Assembly (NCBI RefSeq): GCF_900102105.1
Contig: NZ_FNBB01000002.1
Coordinates: 1-64,000, forward strand
Origin: Agrobacterium pusense
GTDB taxonomy: Bacteria > Pseudomonadota > Alphaproteobacteria > Rhizobiales > Rhizobiaceae
Reading direction: 5' to 3'
Length of the DNA stretch: 64,000 nucleotides
Shown here: positions 1 through 6,804 of the stretch, piece by piece
Position numbering within the stretch: the first letter of the stretch is position 1
Layout of the letters: the number at the start of each line of letters is the position of its first letter
Translations under genes and position numbers: made by a program
Notes under the pieces: generated by a model
Seen by the model: the letters and a program-made list of their open reading frames with translations, nothing else
The model's database searches: none
What the model was told of the DNA's origin: nothing

Positions 1-93
1 GGGCTCAGCAGCGACGATGGCGTCAGCGGCCTGTGCGCCGGATACTGCTGCGAGAGCCGCAGCGGAGCCGATCAGAAGGCTCTTGATGTTCAT
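1..93 (-). CDS. Porin (Rhizobiales Omp2b/RopA type), N-terminal fragment
   Basis: Only the first 31 codons are in the window; the gene runs off the left edge. The peptide begins [19 protein letters not shown] and continues into [12 protein letters not shown], a typical Sec signal peptide with an AQA-AD cleavage site. This start, followed by an acidic AAEP stretch, is what I know from the Rhizobiales outer-membrane porin family, whose members form diffusion channels of about 340-400 residues. The ATG at 93 is preceded by a clear GGAGG with good spacing. The family call rests on the leader alone, so a different exported protein cannot be excluded. Confidence 0.7.
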   Translation of the reverse strand, partial: MNIKSLLIGSAAALAAVSGAQAADAIVAAEP

Positions 94-465
94 GGGTTGA
101 CCTCCAGTCAAAGTTTTTATCCACCAACGCAGAAGTCCCGAAACCGGTTGTCCCCGCCTCATTGGCCCTGCGTTGATTCACAAAAGACAGAAAGTCGCCT
201 CATTCCGCAATCCGGATTCGCTGATTTAGTGTGATTGAATGGAGACGAACCGCAGAAGGTGTGTCCAATAAGTAACAGAATCGCATTTGCCCTGTTGAAA
301 ACGTTAAGCTCTCATTAGGAAATTCAAGCGGTTCGGTGGAAGTTTCGTGTCGCCGGGAGGGCGCAAGGAGGGAATCGGTGGGCAATCTGTCTGTGGCGTT
401 TCGTAATAAGAACTGCTGCTCACCCATCGAACATTTTGTAAACGGTTCGCCTGTAGGCTTCGCCC
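94..465. other. Intergenic region between porin and ligase genes
   Basis: About 370 bases separate the divergent porin and ligase genes, so both promoters should lie here. Short open frames occur but none has a convincing ribosome binding site or recognisable protein. I saw no clear operator or RNA structure. Confidence 0.5.
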
Positions 466-1521
466 ATGAAGAAGCCGAAAACCTCCAAGCCTCTTCTGAG
501 GCACGACGAACCCCTCCGCTCGCGGCCACGACGTCGTCGGGACCCCGCTCAGCCGGCGTTGCCACTGGAACCAATGCCGGCGCGCATTGAACCTGCCCTC
601 GCGCTGCTGAAACAAAAGCCGCCTTCAGGCGACAAGTGGGGATGGGAAATCAAGTGGGACGGCTACCGGCTGGCGGTCCATGCCAATGCCAACGGTATCC
701 GAATATTGACACGCGGGGGCTACGACTGGGCGGCGCGCTTTCCCGCCATTGAGCAAGCGGCTCGAGCCCTTGGACCGGCATCATTCATTATCGATGGCGA
801 GGCTGTCGTCCTGGACGAACAGGGGCGGTCGGACTTCAACGCGCTGCAAAATAGCTTAGGTGCCGTTGGCGCGCGCAGCGGCAAGAAAGTGGCCGGGGAC
901 GCCATCCTCTATGCATTCGACCTTCTATACCTCGACGGCCGCGATCTCCGCGAACTGCCGTATAGAAGCCGCCGGCACATGCTTGAAGAAATGTTGACCG
1001 GCGTCGATGGCGCCATCCGACTATCGGAAGAGGTAGAGACCGACAATCCCGGCCTGATGCTGGAGCACGCCTGTCGCCTCGGGCTGGAAGGTATTGTCGG
1101 TAAGGATCGGAACAGTCCCTACCGGAGCGGAAGAACTGGCGACTGGATCAAGGTGAAGTGCGTCCAGTCGGAACCGTTCGTGATCGTGGGATATGAACCT
1201 TCCATGTCGGCAAGCGGCGGCTTTGCCTCGCTCTTGATGGCCGCCTATGACGGCGACGAGCTGCGCTATGTTGGAAGCGTCGGCACGGGCTTTAAGGAGC
1301 GGACCGCAAACGAACTCCGTCGCTCGCTCGACAAGCTGCCGTGGCGGAAGAAAAAACCGCCTGTGTCCTATTCGGGTCGGCGCGAGGTCGTTTGGGTGCA
1401 GCCGACGCTTATTGCGGAGATCGAATTTCGGCAGATGACGCCCGATCGTAAACTGCGCCATGCCGCATATAAGGGCCTCAGAGGGCGGCAGGATAACGCA
1501 GACGTGTACCGTCTTGATTAA
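466..1521 (+). CDS. ATP-dependent DNA ligase, LigD-like ligase-only protein
   Basis: This 351-residue protein matches the ligase domain of bacterial LigD, which seals breaks in non-homologous end joining. After a basic, proline-rich leader, the nucleotidyl motif EIKWDGYR carries the lysine that is adenylated (about K63). Later nucleotidyltransferase motifs are visible: IIDGEAVV near 108, a LEGIVGKD segment near 209 and WIKVKC. The C-terminal part (about 240-351) looks like the OB-fold. There is no polymerase or phosphoesterase domain, and no Ku gene in the window. Rhizobiales often carry several stand-alone LigD-like ligases, so this may be an accessory copy. Confidence 0.9.
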   Translation: MKKPKTSKPLLRHDEPLRSRPRRRRDPAQPALPLEPMPARIEPALALLKQKPPSGDKWGWEIKWDGYRLAVHANANGIRILTRGGYDWAARFPAIEQAARALGPASFIIDGEAVVLDEQGRSDFNALQNSLGAVGARSGKKVAGDAILYAFDLLYLDGRDLRELPYRSRRHMLEEMLTGVDGAIRLSEEVETDNPGLMLEHACRLGLEGIVGKDRNSPYRSGRTGDWIKVKCVQSEPFVIVGYEPSMSASGGFASLLMAAYDGDELRYVGSVGTGFKERTANELRRSLDKLPWRKKKPPVSYSGRREVVWVQPTLIAEIEFRQMTPDRKLRHAAYKGLRGRQDNADVYRLD

Positions 1522-1551
1522 TCGTCGCCGGTTTTCGTGTTACCTCGCCCC

Positions 1552-1818
1552 ATGAGCGAATTCAGAATAGAGCCCATCACGATCAACTGGGGTAATTTCG
1601 AAACCCTTGAAACCGTCACCGACCTTGCGACGGTTCTCCTTCATGAGTGGCCCGGAAGCACAGAGGCGCAGGCGTACGTTACCGCTCTTATGGTTTGCTC
1701 TGCCGTCCTTGAAAATGGCTTGGACGACCGACCCGAAGACGCGCGCCTCGCTTTTGTCGAAGCTGCCTATGAGGCCGGTCTGTCGGTCAGTCCCGACGGC
1801 GAAGCGCAAGATTGGTGA
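1552..1818 (+). CDS. DUF982 domain protein
   Basis: An 88-residue protein with the pattern of DUF982, a small family common in Rhizobiales: an N-terminal ITINWGNFETLETV strand, a LLHEWPG motif near residue 30, an A-rich helix with a single cysteine, then ARLAFVEAAYEAGLSV at the end. The function of the family is unknown to me. I chose the ATG at 1552, which gives the usual family length; an upstream TTG would add five residues. It lies 30 bases after the ligase gene and may share its transcript. The next gene overlaps its end by 7 bases. Confidence 0.8.
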   Translation: MSEFRIEPITINWGNFETLETVTDLATVLLHEWPGSTEAQAYVTALMVCSAVLENGLDDRPEDARLAFVEAAYEAGLSVSPDGEAQDW

Positions 1819-2027
1819 GAAATGGTGTTCGGTTGACGAGAGAACCCGCTGGATTTAAGCGAAAACGCAGAATATGGCCATGGCTGCTAGTTTGCATACT
1901 GGTTCTTATCATCGTCACCGGTGTATACGCCTATCTGGAAATCACCGCCATGATCGAGGATCTTGGCCGTTTGTGGGACGACCTGGTGCAGTTGTTCTGG
2001 CTGATTGTTCCGGACGGCGAGAAATAG
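1812..2027 (+). CDS. Small single-pass membrane protein
   Basis: This frame encodes up to 71 residues: a basic N-terminus (about residues 1-23, ending KRKRR), one strong membrane helix (WPWLLVCILVLIIVTGVYAY), then an amphipathic tail. The positive-inside rule predicts a cytoplasmic N-terminus. The longest form starts with TTG at 1812, overlapping the DUF982 gene by 7 bases; GTG at 1815 and TTG at 1833 are alternatives. I do not recognise a family. The coherent charge and helix pattern and the coupled position suggest it is real, but the lack of an ATG keeps confidence moderate. Confidence 0.5.
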   Translation: MVRNGVRLTREPAGFKRKRRIWPWLLVCILVLIIVTGVYAYLEITAMIEDLGRLWDDLVQLFWLIVPDGEK

Positions 2028-2091
2028 AAATTCTGGCAAAAAGAAACATGCCGGAGCGGGTTGTGGATCGTCCTCGTTAACAAAAGTTCAT

Positions 2092-2120
2092 TTGCAATTG
2101 AGAGACAAAATTCCTATTTT
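2092..2120 (+). promoter_or_regulatory. Sigma-70-like promoter for the small-RNA candidate
   Basis: TTGCAA at 2092-2097 and TATTTT at 2115-2120 are separated by exactly 17 bases. The predicted start at about 2126 coincides with the first base of the closing stem of the structured RNA downstream, which supports both calls. Confidence 0.5.
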
Positions 2121-2125
2121 TGCTC

Positions 2126-2237
2126 CGTGGACAAGCGCTAGAATCGCCCCAAGTTGCCGAAAGGCAGCAGCACTCTTTGCGGTGTGGGACAGGGGCCTAG
2201 GGGTCCACGCACGGGCCCTAGGAAACTAGGGCCTTTT
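2126..2237 (+). ncRNA. Structured small RNA candidate, about 110 nt
   Basis: A run of nested complementary segments lies between a promoter-like sequence and an intrinsic terminator. CGTGGAC (2126-2132) pairs with GTCCACG (2203-2209). CTAG (2138-2141) pairs with CTAG (2197-2200). GCCCC (2146-2150) pairs with GGGGC (2192-2196). Inside is a hairpin GTTGCC-GAAA-GGCAGC (2153-2168). The 3' end is an 8-bp hairpin with a GAAA loop followed by TTTT. The rod-plus-terminator layout is typical of a stable sRNA. I do not recognise it as tmRNA, SRP RNA or RNase P RNA. No transcription evidence is available, so this is inference from structure. Confidence 0.55.
2214..2237 (+). terminator. Intrinsic terminator with GAAA tetraloop
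   Basis: GGCCCTAG (2214-2221), GAAA loop, CTAGGGCC (2226-2233), then TTTT: a perfect 8-bp stem and T-run on the plus strand. The 3' half overlaps the stop codon of the converging DUF3800 gene. Confidence 0.8.
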
Positions 2238-3083
2238 CTTTTGGGCTATTATCCAATCGATGAATGTTTTTTGTTCACCATTCAATGGGCATTTAGAATA
2301 GGGCGGGATAATCGTAAGTCCTGAGTTCAAAGCATTGCCTTTGAACTTCAAAAACCTTGATGAAATCTCCTTGGCATAGCGATCTTCGCAGCGGCCGTAC
2401 CCATTTGGCTCTAGGGCTTTCCACACAGCGCTGGTGAACAAATCTGCGATTTGGAGGCCAGCCCTAACCTTGTGGTTCTCGACCGCAATGTCGTCAGGGT
2501 TAAGGACAGTCCAATCGATGGACCGGACAGGCTTCATCTTCTCCTTACCATCCCGCATAAATGAAAGATACTCGCGCATCTGTTCGTAGTCGGTTCCTTT
2601 TCTTCGCGAAAATACGACCTTCAGTCGAGCCTGTGCGCCATCAGCTGAAGCGCGCCTTTTGCACGCTGCTGTAATTCTTTCGAGCAGAAACCTTGTGAGA
2701 TAGTTGTAGAGGTGCTGTTTTCGCTTGAATATATCAATCTCTTCAGCGTCCAGTATCGTCTCTTTGCAGGATGAGATGACGCATGCGCCAATAGGCTTTT
2801 GCGCAATTATTGATGAGGCGTGTACCCGTTGATCGTGGCTCAGGTCCCGAAAATGAAGGTCGCGTGCTTTCTTGTTTTTGAAGGCGCTCATTATTTCGTC
2901 GCGCCAGGAGGGCAGAAGCTTGTCGTTGCCTTCGTTGACCACGCATGCGCCGATGGAAAACCATTTTGACTGAGCGCTTGGAACATCATCCCGAAGCTTG
3001 CCGAATCCCTCATCCCCAGCTTCATCAACGTAAGCGACAAACCGATTAATTTTAATGGGCTCGTTCACCCCAAATGCGCTCAA
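2226..3083 (-). CDS. DUF3800 domain protein
   Basis: A 285-residue protein with DUF3800 hallmarks: an N-terminal strand FVAYVDEAGDEGFG (about 15-28), where the DEAGD acids probably bind metal; a middle segment with RDLHFRDLSHDQR; and a C-terminal GLQIADLFTSAVW with the conserved aspartate. The family is thought to have an RNase H-like fold and is often found in mobile or defence-linked DNA, although its biochemical role is unsettled. It ends inside the plus-strand terminator. The AT-rich composition and neighbours suggest an accessory gene. No partner defence gene is recognisable next to it. Confidence 0.8.
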   Translation of the reverse strand: MSAFGVNEPIKINRFVAYVDEAGDEGFGKLRDDVPSAQSKWFSIGACVVNEGNDKLLPSWRDEIMSAFKNKKARDLHFRDLSHDQRVHASSIIAQKPIGACVISSCKETILDAEEIDIFKRKQHLYNYLTRFLLERITAACKRRASADGAQARLKVVFSRRKGTDYEQMREYLSFMRDGKEKMKPVRSIDWTVLNPDDIAVENHKVRAGLQIADLFTSAVWKALEPNGYGRCEDRYAKEISSRFLKFKGNALNSGLTIIPPYSKCPLNGEQKTFIDWIIAQKKRP

Positions 3084-3102
3084 TACCGCCCCCTAGGCTC
3101 GC

Positions 3103-3309
3103 TCACCGCTGCTTCACCTCGTCCCGTTTCAACCGCTCAAGCTCTTCGGCTCCCAGCGCCGCCTCAAGCACAACAGCATATCTGGAGAAAAGCTCCTGAT
3201 GGTCAACGCTTCTCGTAGGGACTGAGAGAAGTCTGAAATTATTTCCCTCGTCAATTGTAGCGTTAATGTGATGCCCATTGAAAAATTCAAAATCCGATTG
3301 CCAAAAAAC
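3103..3309 (-). pseudogene. Reading-frame remnant directly downstream of an amber stop
   Basis: From 3309 to the TGA at 3103-3105 there are 68 sense codons in the same frame as the preceding membrane protein, separated from it only by a TAG at 3310-3312. The peptide looks like real protein (FWQSDFEFFNGHHINATID, then an acidic and basic C-terminal helix ending KRDEVKQR). It has no ATG, GTG or TTG start near its beginning. It could be the 3' remnant of a truncated gene or a readthrough extension. I do not recognise the family. Confidence 0.4.
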
Positions 3310-4095
3310 CTATTTGGGAAGGTCTAAGTACTCGTCGGCAGATTTCGCGCGCCCGTGCACCTTCTCCCATTTGCTGATGTAGTCCCCGGCTTTTTCGATC
3401 AATGTCTTGGAAAAAATTTCACAGCTCTCTTTTGAAGCCCATAAGACACCGGTTACGGAATTGTGGGAGACAAGCAAATCATTTGTATTTTTTTGCCGAA
3501 TTGCTCGGACATTGGCGGGCGAGGTCTCCATTCTACTTTCATCGATCTTGGCCAACGCGTGTGAAAAGCGATTGGAATTATTATTGTCGCCAACACTCAC
3601 TAGGAACTCGCTAATCTTTGGATTTTCTAACAGTGCCTTAATTACATCAAAAGCTTCTCGCAGCCGCTCGATATTGGCGTCTGAAAAATCAGTTTCAAAA
3701 TCTGTGATGCGGCGCTCAAGTAGGTTTAAAAAATGCCTCATTCTAGTCGCTTCAAAAACGAGTAGGCATGCAAGCGCGTAATGATCGGAGTAGTGGAGCT
3801 TTTGAGCCTCGCTGTATTGGTCACGAAGAAACGTTAGCGTGACCAAAGCAGCAAGCGCGGCCGCCCAACCGCCCATTGCACTAACCCATCCTAAGATACA
3901 TCCCCCGCCAGTCTCGCACACAGCACCACGGAAATTTTCCCACCCTACGTAACTCAAAAGAATCGCCGCACCTAAGACGAGGACGGCAACCCAACCGCAA
4001 TTTTTTGACCACCAATGGCTAAGTAACTTTATGCCACTCCCAAGGGTAACAAATGCTTTGGGCATATCGGCTTTGATTTTGAATGGTGACTTCAT
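3310..4095 (-). CDS. Hypothetical two-helix membrane protein
   Basis: A 261-residue protein of unknown family. Two hydrophobic segments near the N-terminus (WVAVLVLGAAILLSYVGW and the AMGGWAAALAALVTLTFL region, about residues 35-95) are followed by a mostly helical soluble domain of about 165 residues rich in charged residues (LLERRITDFETDFSDANIER). The ATG at 4095 follows a GGTGAC-type site and lies just after the upstream lipoprotein gene; an upstream in-frame start at 4143 would overlap that gene. Its TAG stop is followed by another 68 open codons. The topology resembles small phage or island membrane proteins. Confidence 0.55.
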   Translation of the reverse strand: MKSPFKIKADMPKAFVTLGSGIKLLSHWWSKNCGWVAVLVLGAAILLSYVGWENFRGAVCETGGGCILGWVSAMGGWAAALAALVTLTFLRDQYSEAQKLHYSDHYALACLLVFEATRMRHFLNLLERRITDFETDFSDANIERLREAFDVIKALLENPKISEFLVSVGDNNNSNRFSHALAKIDESRMETSPANVRAIRQKNTNDLLVSHNSVTGVLWASKESCEIFSKTLIEKAGDYISKWEKVHGRAKSADEYLDLPK

Positions 4096-4100
4096 TTTTG

Positions 4101-4553
4101 TCACCAACCGCCTGGCCGCGACATAGCACTTCGGTGACCGCATAGACTACCATCCGCAGCTCGGTCATAGTAGGAGTAGCAATTCCCTGGGTAGCTTCTT
4201 GTGGGGTAGCCACCCCCGCAATTGTTGTTGGCGCAAACAGCAACGGCCGTTCCGACAAGCGCCACAGCGACCAAAGCCGCGGCAGCCGCATCTTGGTTCC
4301 GAACCATTTCTGGACATTGATAAAACTGCACACCCCGCCGGCTGAGTTCGTTCGCGAGCTCCTGCTGGAATGCTGGGTCTTGGCTTTGCAAGTATGTGCG
4401 ACAGAGCGTCGGCTTATCGATCGACTTTGGATTGGCGTTGAATGCCTCGCGCGAAGTGGTGCATGCGCTTAAGGCACACGAAATGAACAGGGCGCCAAGC
4501 ACCCGCAAATAAACAATTGTCAAGAAAGCCCCCAATAACGTCCCCGCGAACAC
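4101..4553 (-). CDS. Putative lipoprotein
   Basis: The frame encodes a hydrophobic leader ending in ALSAC-TTS, a reasonable lipobox whose cysteine would be lipidated after signal peptidase II cleavage. The mature part has paired cysteines in the pattern LCRTYLQ...ELSRRGVQFYQC, which I recognise from short rhizobial lipoproteins, then an Ala/Val-rich hydrophobic stretch and a Cys/Gly/Tyr-rich tail (CANNNCGGGYP). The longest start is GTG at 4553; TTG or GTG codons 15-17 residues later would give a more usual signal length. It is the upstream neighbour of the two-helix membrane protein. Function unknown. Confidence 0.55.
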   Translation of the reverse strand: MFAGTLLGAFLTIVYLRVLGALFISCALSACTTSREAFNANPKSIDKPTLCRTYLQSQDPAFQQELANELSRRGVQFYQCPEMVRNQDAAAAALVAVALVGTAVAVCANNNCGGGYPTRSYPGNCYSYYDRAADGSLCGHRSAMSRPGGW

Positions 4554-4641
4554 AAAAACACGCAGAGAGATTGGAGTCGAGTCTACTCAACTAGAATTTT
4601 TATTAGAGAAGATAAAGAACCACCGGGAGACCCTTGCGACC

Positions 4642-4992
4642 TCAAAGTACACTCAGAGCCACGAGGTTGAGGATGAATGAAAGAAGTAAGGTTGCCAAAA
4701 GGGGATACCAAACCTTTCCGACCAATTTCCCGGTTTGTTCGATAAACTCGCTAAAAGTATGCGAATTTGCGTGCAAACGGACGACGCAGAACGCGAGCAA
4801 TACTCCTGTCGCTCCGACCGGCGGAAGGATGGAGTTTGGGGTAAATCTGGTGCTCGGAATAATAATTGCCAGCACTAGTAAGTAGACGATATAGACGATC
4901 AAAAAAGCAATGAGGATGCTGAGGGCGGCGTAAAGAGCTATCGACGCTATCTCGCTCGCGTCGATCCGACGGTTTGAACCAGCTTCCCGCAT
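4642..4992 (-). CDS. Hypothetical small integral membrane protein
   Basis: A 116-residue protein with three predicted membrane helices: IASIALYAALSILIAFLIVY running into IVYLLVLAIII, a second at PPVGATGVLLAFCVV, and a third at the C-terminus (YPLLATLLLSFILNLVALSV). The N-terminus is short and basic (MREAGSNRRID). It starts with ATG at 4992. I do not recognise a family. It belongs to the run of small minus-strand membrane proteins in the accessory block. Confidence 0.5.
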   Translation of the reverse strand: MREAGSNRRIDASEIASIALYAALSILIAFLIVYIVYLLVLAIIIPSTRFTPNSILPPVGATGVLLAFCVVRLHANSHTFSEFIEQTGKLVGKVWYPLLATLLLSFILNLVALSVL

Positions 4993-5078
4993 TTCTCTTC
5001 CTTTGCTACTCGCTAAATGGCGTATGTGTTTACCTGACCGTGCCCTGGAGGCACCTCTGTCTTGTCGGATTGGAGAAC

Positions 5079-5507
5079 TTAATCACTTGGGAGCCGACCG
5101 ATCACATCCACACGGTCGCACGTCCCAGTGGCGGGTACGACATCAAGTTTTTCACCAACCGCGTATTTATCCAGAGGCCTTCCAAGTCTCACGGTCTTCT
5201 TGCAGGAATGTGTAATGCCCTTTTGCTGACGCTCGAAAACAATCGTGCCGAAAGTGAAGGTCTCGTAGTGCGTCTCAAATAACGGTTCACCTCTGCGGCC
5301 CGCGACCTTGACTTTTTGATCCCACACTTCCTGAATTGTTGCGATGGAGTGGGCGAAATTACTGAAGCGCCATGCTCGCAGGCCGACAACTAGGGCCCCG
5401 ACGAAAGCAATGCAGCACACCAACAGTATAGGCCACGCAAACCTGAATGCGTCGAGCTTCGGATCGTTGTGCTGTCGATGTAGCATGGTGAAACTCGACT
5501 GTTGCAT
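5079..5507 (-). CDS. Hypothetical membrane-anchored protein, DUF3592-like
   Basis: About 142 residues: a short polar N-terminus, one strong membrane helix (FAWPILLVCCIAFVGALVVG), then an extracytoplasmic beta-rich domain with paired cysteines (HSCKKTVRLG and GTCDRVDV). The order helix, ETHYETFTFG, then VGEKLDVVP resembles DUF3592-type proteins, in which a VGxxVxVxY-like segment follows the strands; this is a weak match. The start is uncertain: ATG at 5507 or 5486, or GTG at 5552, none with a strong ribosome site. Confidence 0.5.
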   Translation of the reverse strand: MQQSSFTMLHRQHNDPKLDAFRFAWPILLVCCIAFVGALVVGLRAWRFSNFAHSIATIQEVWDQKVKVAGRRGEPLFETHYETFTFGTIVFERQQKGITHSCKKTVRLGRPLDKYAVGEKLDVVPATGTCDRVDVIGRLPSD

Positions 5508-5571
5508 ATCTTTGGTGAGGCTACGGCAAAATAAAGGGAGCCCTCCGAACACCCTTCATGGGCGGGGTGAC

Positions 5572-5790
5572 TTAGTCTCCAACCACCTTCAAAACCGGTG
5601 GAGCGCCTTCGGCTCTGAACGTTTTAAGATCCACCTGCGTCAACGGCCCGCGCGAGGTCATCATCGCCAAGGTGGAGACTTCCACATCAAGGCCGGTCTT
5701 GTGAACTTCCTTGATGGCATCGTTCAATTGGCGAAGCGCCATCGCCAGTCGTTGTTCTGCATTTTTCTGGCGAGCGATGCGGGATATCAT
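5572..5790 (-). CDS. Small hypothetical protein
   Basis: A 72-residue soluble protein, mostly helical at the N-terminus (RIARQKNAEQRLAMALRQLN), followed by a short strand-like C-terminal half. The ATG at 5790 has a strong AAGGAG site eight bases upstream and overlaps the stop of a still smaller upstream frame by an ATGA arrangement, suggesting translational coupling. I do not recognise a family. Confidence 0.5.
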   Translation of the reverse strand: MISRIARQKNAEQRLAMALRQLNDAIKEVHKTGLDVEVSTLAMMTSRGPLTQVDLKTFRAEGAPPVLKVVGD

Positions 5791-5927
5791 CGTGACGGCT
5801 CCTTTTCCTGGTGGTGCTCCCAGCGATACCATTTAGGTTTTCCAGCATACGATTTCGAGAATTCGAAGCCGCTCCACCTACGACAATTTACCCGCTCGTA
5901 CCAGCGGCGGCGTCTCATAGATGCCAT
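5787..5927 (-). CDS. Possible micro-protein, Arg/Trp-rich
   Basis: A 46-residue frame starting at an ATG at 5927 with GAAGGT eight bases upstream. It is rich in Arg and Trp (MRRRRWYERVNCRRW) and ends in a KPKWYRWEHH segment. Its TGA overlaps the ATG of the next gene (ATGA), the main argument for translation. It could equally be untranslated leader. Confidence 0.3.
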   Translation of the reverse strand: MASMRRRRWYERVNCRRWSGFEFSKSYAGKPKWYRWEHHQEKEPSR

Positions 5928-6051
5928 GTCTTGCCACCTTCGCATATTCCCAATGGTTAAAATTGAGAGGTGTGGAAAGCCGGGAAAAGGTGGCCGCCAG
6001 ACTCGCATTTCAAGTGGTGGGAGGTTGAAATTGCGCGGGGAGGTGCTTCCA

Positions 6052-6639
6052 ATGGCACTAGCGTATCACGCAAGGAATGCAGTCATGGCTCAACGTGCGA
6101 GGGCCCGGGTTCATCGTGCTGGCGAAATTGCTGGGCAGAAGCTTTGGACCGACCAAGAGCGAGAGACGATCATCCAACTTGCTCCAGATTACAAAGCTCT
6201 TCGGAAGGCTCTTCGGCGTAGGAGTTATGTCGCGATAAGAGCCCAAGCCGGTAAGCTGGGGCTCACAAAGGAAATCCACATCTGGACTGGCGCCGAGCTT
6301 TCCAAATTGCGAAAGCTCTATCCGGAAGCGTCTCCTCAAGATATCTGCGCAGCCTTTCCACATTCCACCTGGCACAATATCCAGCAAACTGCACGCTACC
6401 ACGGCTTCAGGAGAAAGCGGAAAGGTTACAAATTAACTGGGATACCGGGACTAGACGAAGTCAGACGTCGTTGTTTCGAAATAGGCTGGACTATGCCAGA
6501 TTTGGATAAAGCTGCGCGCACAGGGACGTACTTTAGCAGAGCGGGATGGATCGGGAAAAGGACCAACCACCGAGCGCTTGGCAGGGCAATAGAAGCGCTT
6601 GATGGCGCCGTTATGCCGGAATGGGCGAGATACGAGTGA
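6052..6639 (+). CDS. Putative DNA-binding protein with two SANT/Myb-like repeats
   Basis: This 195-residue basic protein contains two similar helix-turn-helix-like units. The first is about residues 29-65 (LWTDQERETIIQLAPDYKAL through IRAQAGKLGL). The second is about 70-115 (HIWTGAELSKLRKLYPEAS through IQQTARYHGF). Each opens with W-T-x-x-E and closes with a recognition-helix-like basic stretch, the layout of SANT/Myb or GcrA-like repeats. The C-terminal third (LDEVRRRCFEIGWTMPDLDK) may be a further binding module. ATG 6052 has GGGGAGG upstream; 6085 is an alternative. Role unknown; a mobile-element regulator is a guess. Confidence 0.55.
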   Translation: MALAYHARNAVMAQRARARVHRAGEIAGQKLWTDQERETIIQLAPDYKALRKALRRRSYVAIRAQAGKLGLTKEIHIWTGAELSKLRKLYPEASPQDICAAFPHSTWHNIQQTARYHGFRRKRKGYKLTGIPGLDEVRRRCFEIGWTMPDLDKAARTGTYFSRAGWIGKRTNHRALGRAIEALDGAVMPEWARYE

Positions 6640-6650
6640 TTGATAAAGAA

Positions 6651-6713
6651 AACCCGCCGGCAGCCTCGTACTACCAGCGGGTTCTTTCAACTTCCGGCCA
6701 GCTGGCCGGAAGT
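6651..6713. terminator. Two hairpins between convergent genes
   Basis: AACCCGC (6651-6657) pairs with GCGGGTT (6677-6683), followed by CTTTC on the plus strand. A perfect 24-base palindrome, centred on CCAGCTGG, occupies 6690-6713. Together they probably terminate transcription from both convergent genes. Confidence 0.65.
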
Positions 6714-6804
6714 CTCTCGACCTCCATAACGGAGGCGCAGATCAATTGCACCAATCAATGCGCACATTAAAAATCTGCCACCTGCTTTCCCTTGGGGCGC
6801 TGTA

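Noticed and set aside
2126..2237. Reading the small-RNA candidate as SRP RNA or tmRNA acceptor piece
   Set aside because: It lacks the SRP GGAAG-type conserved loop sequence and the tRNA-like CCA end of tmRNA.
2100..2240. Direct repeat of the tRNA-Arg 3' end marking the far island boundary
   Set aside because: I looked for TGGCGCACCCGACAG-like sequence here and across the block and found no copy.
5344..6051. N-terminal extension of the SANT-like protein to 431 residues
   Set aside because: The extra part is antisense to small genes and has random composition; ATG 6052 has a strong ribosome site.
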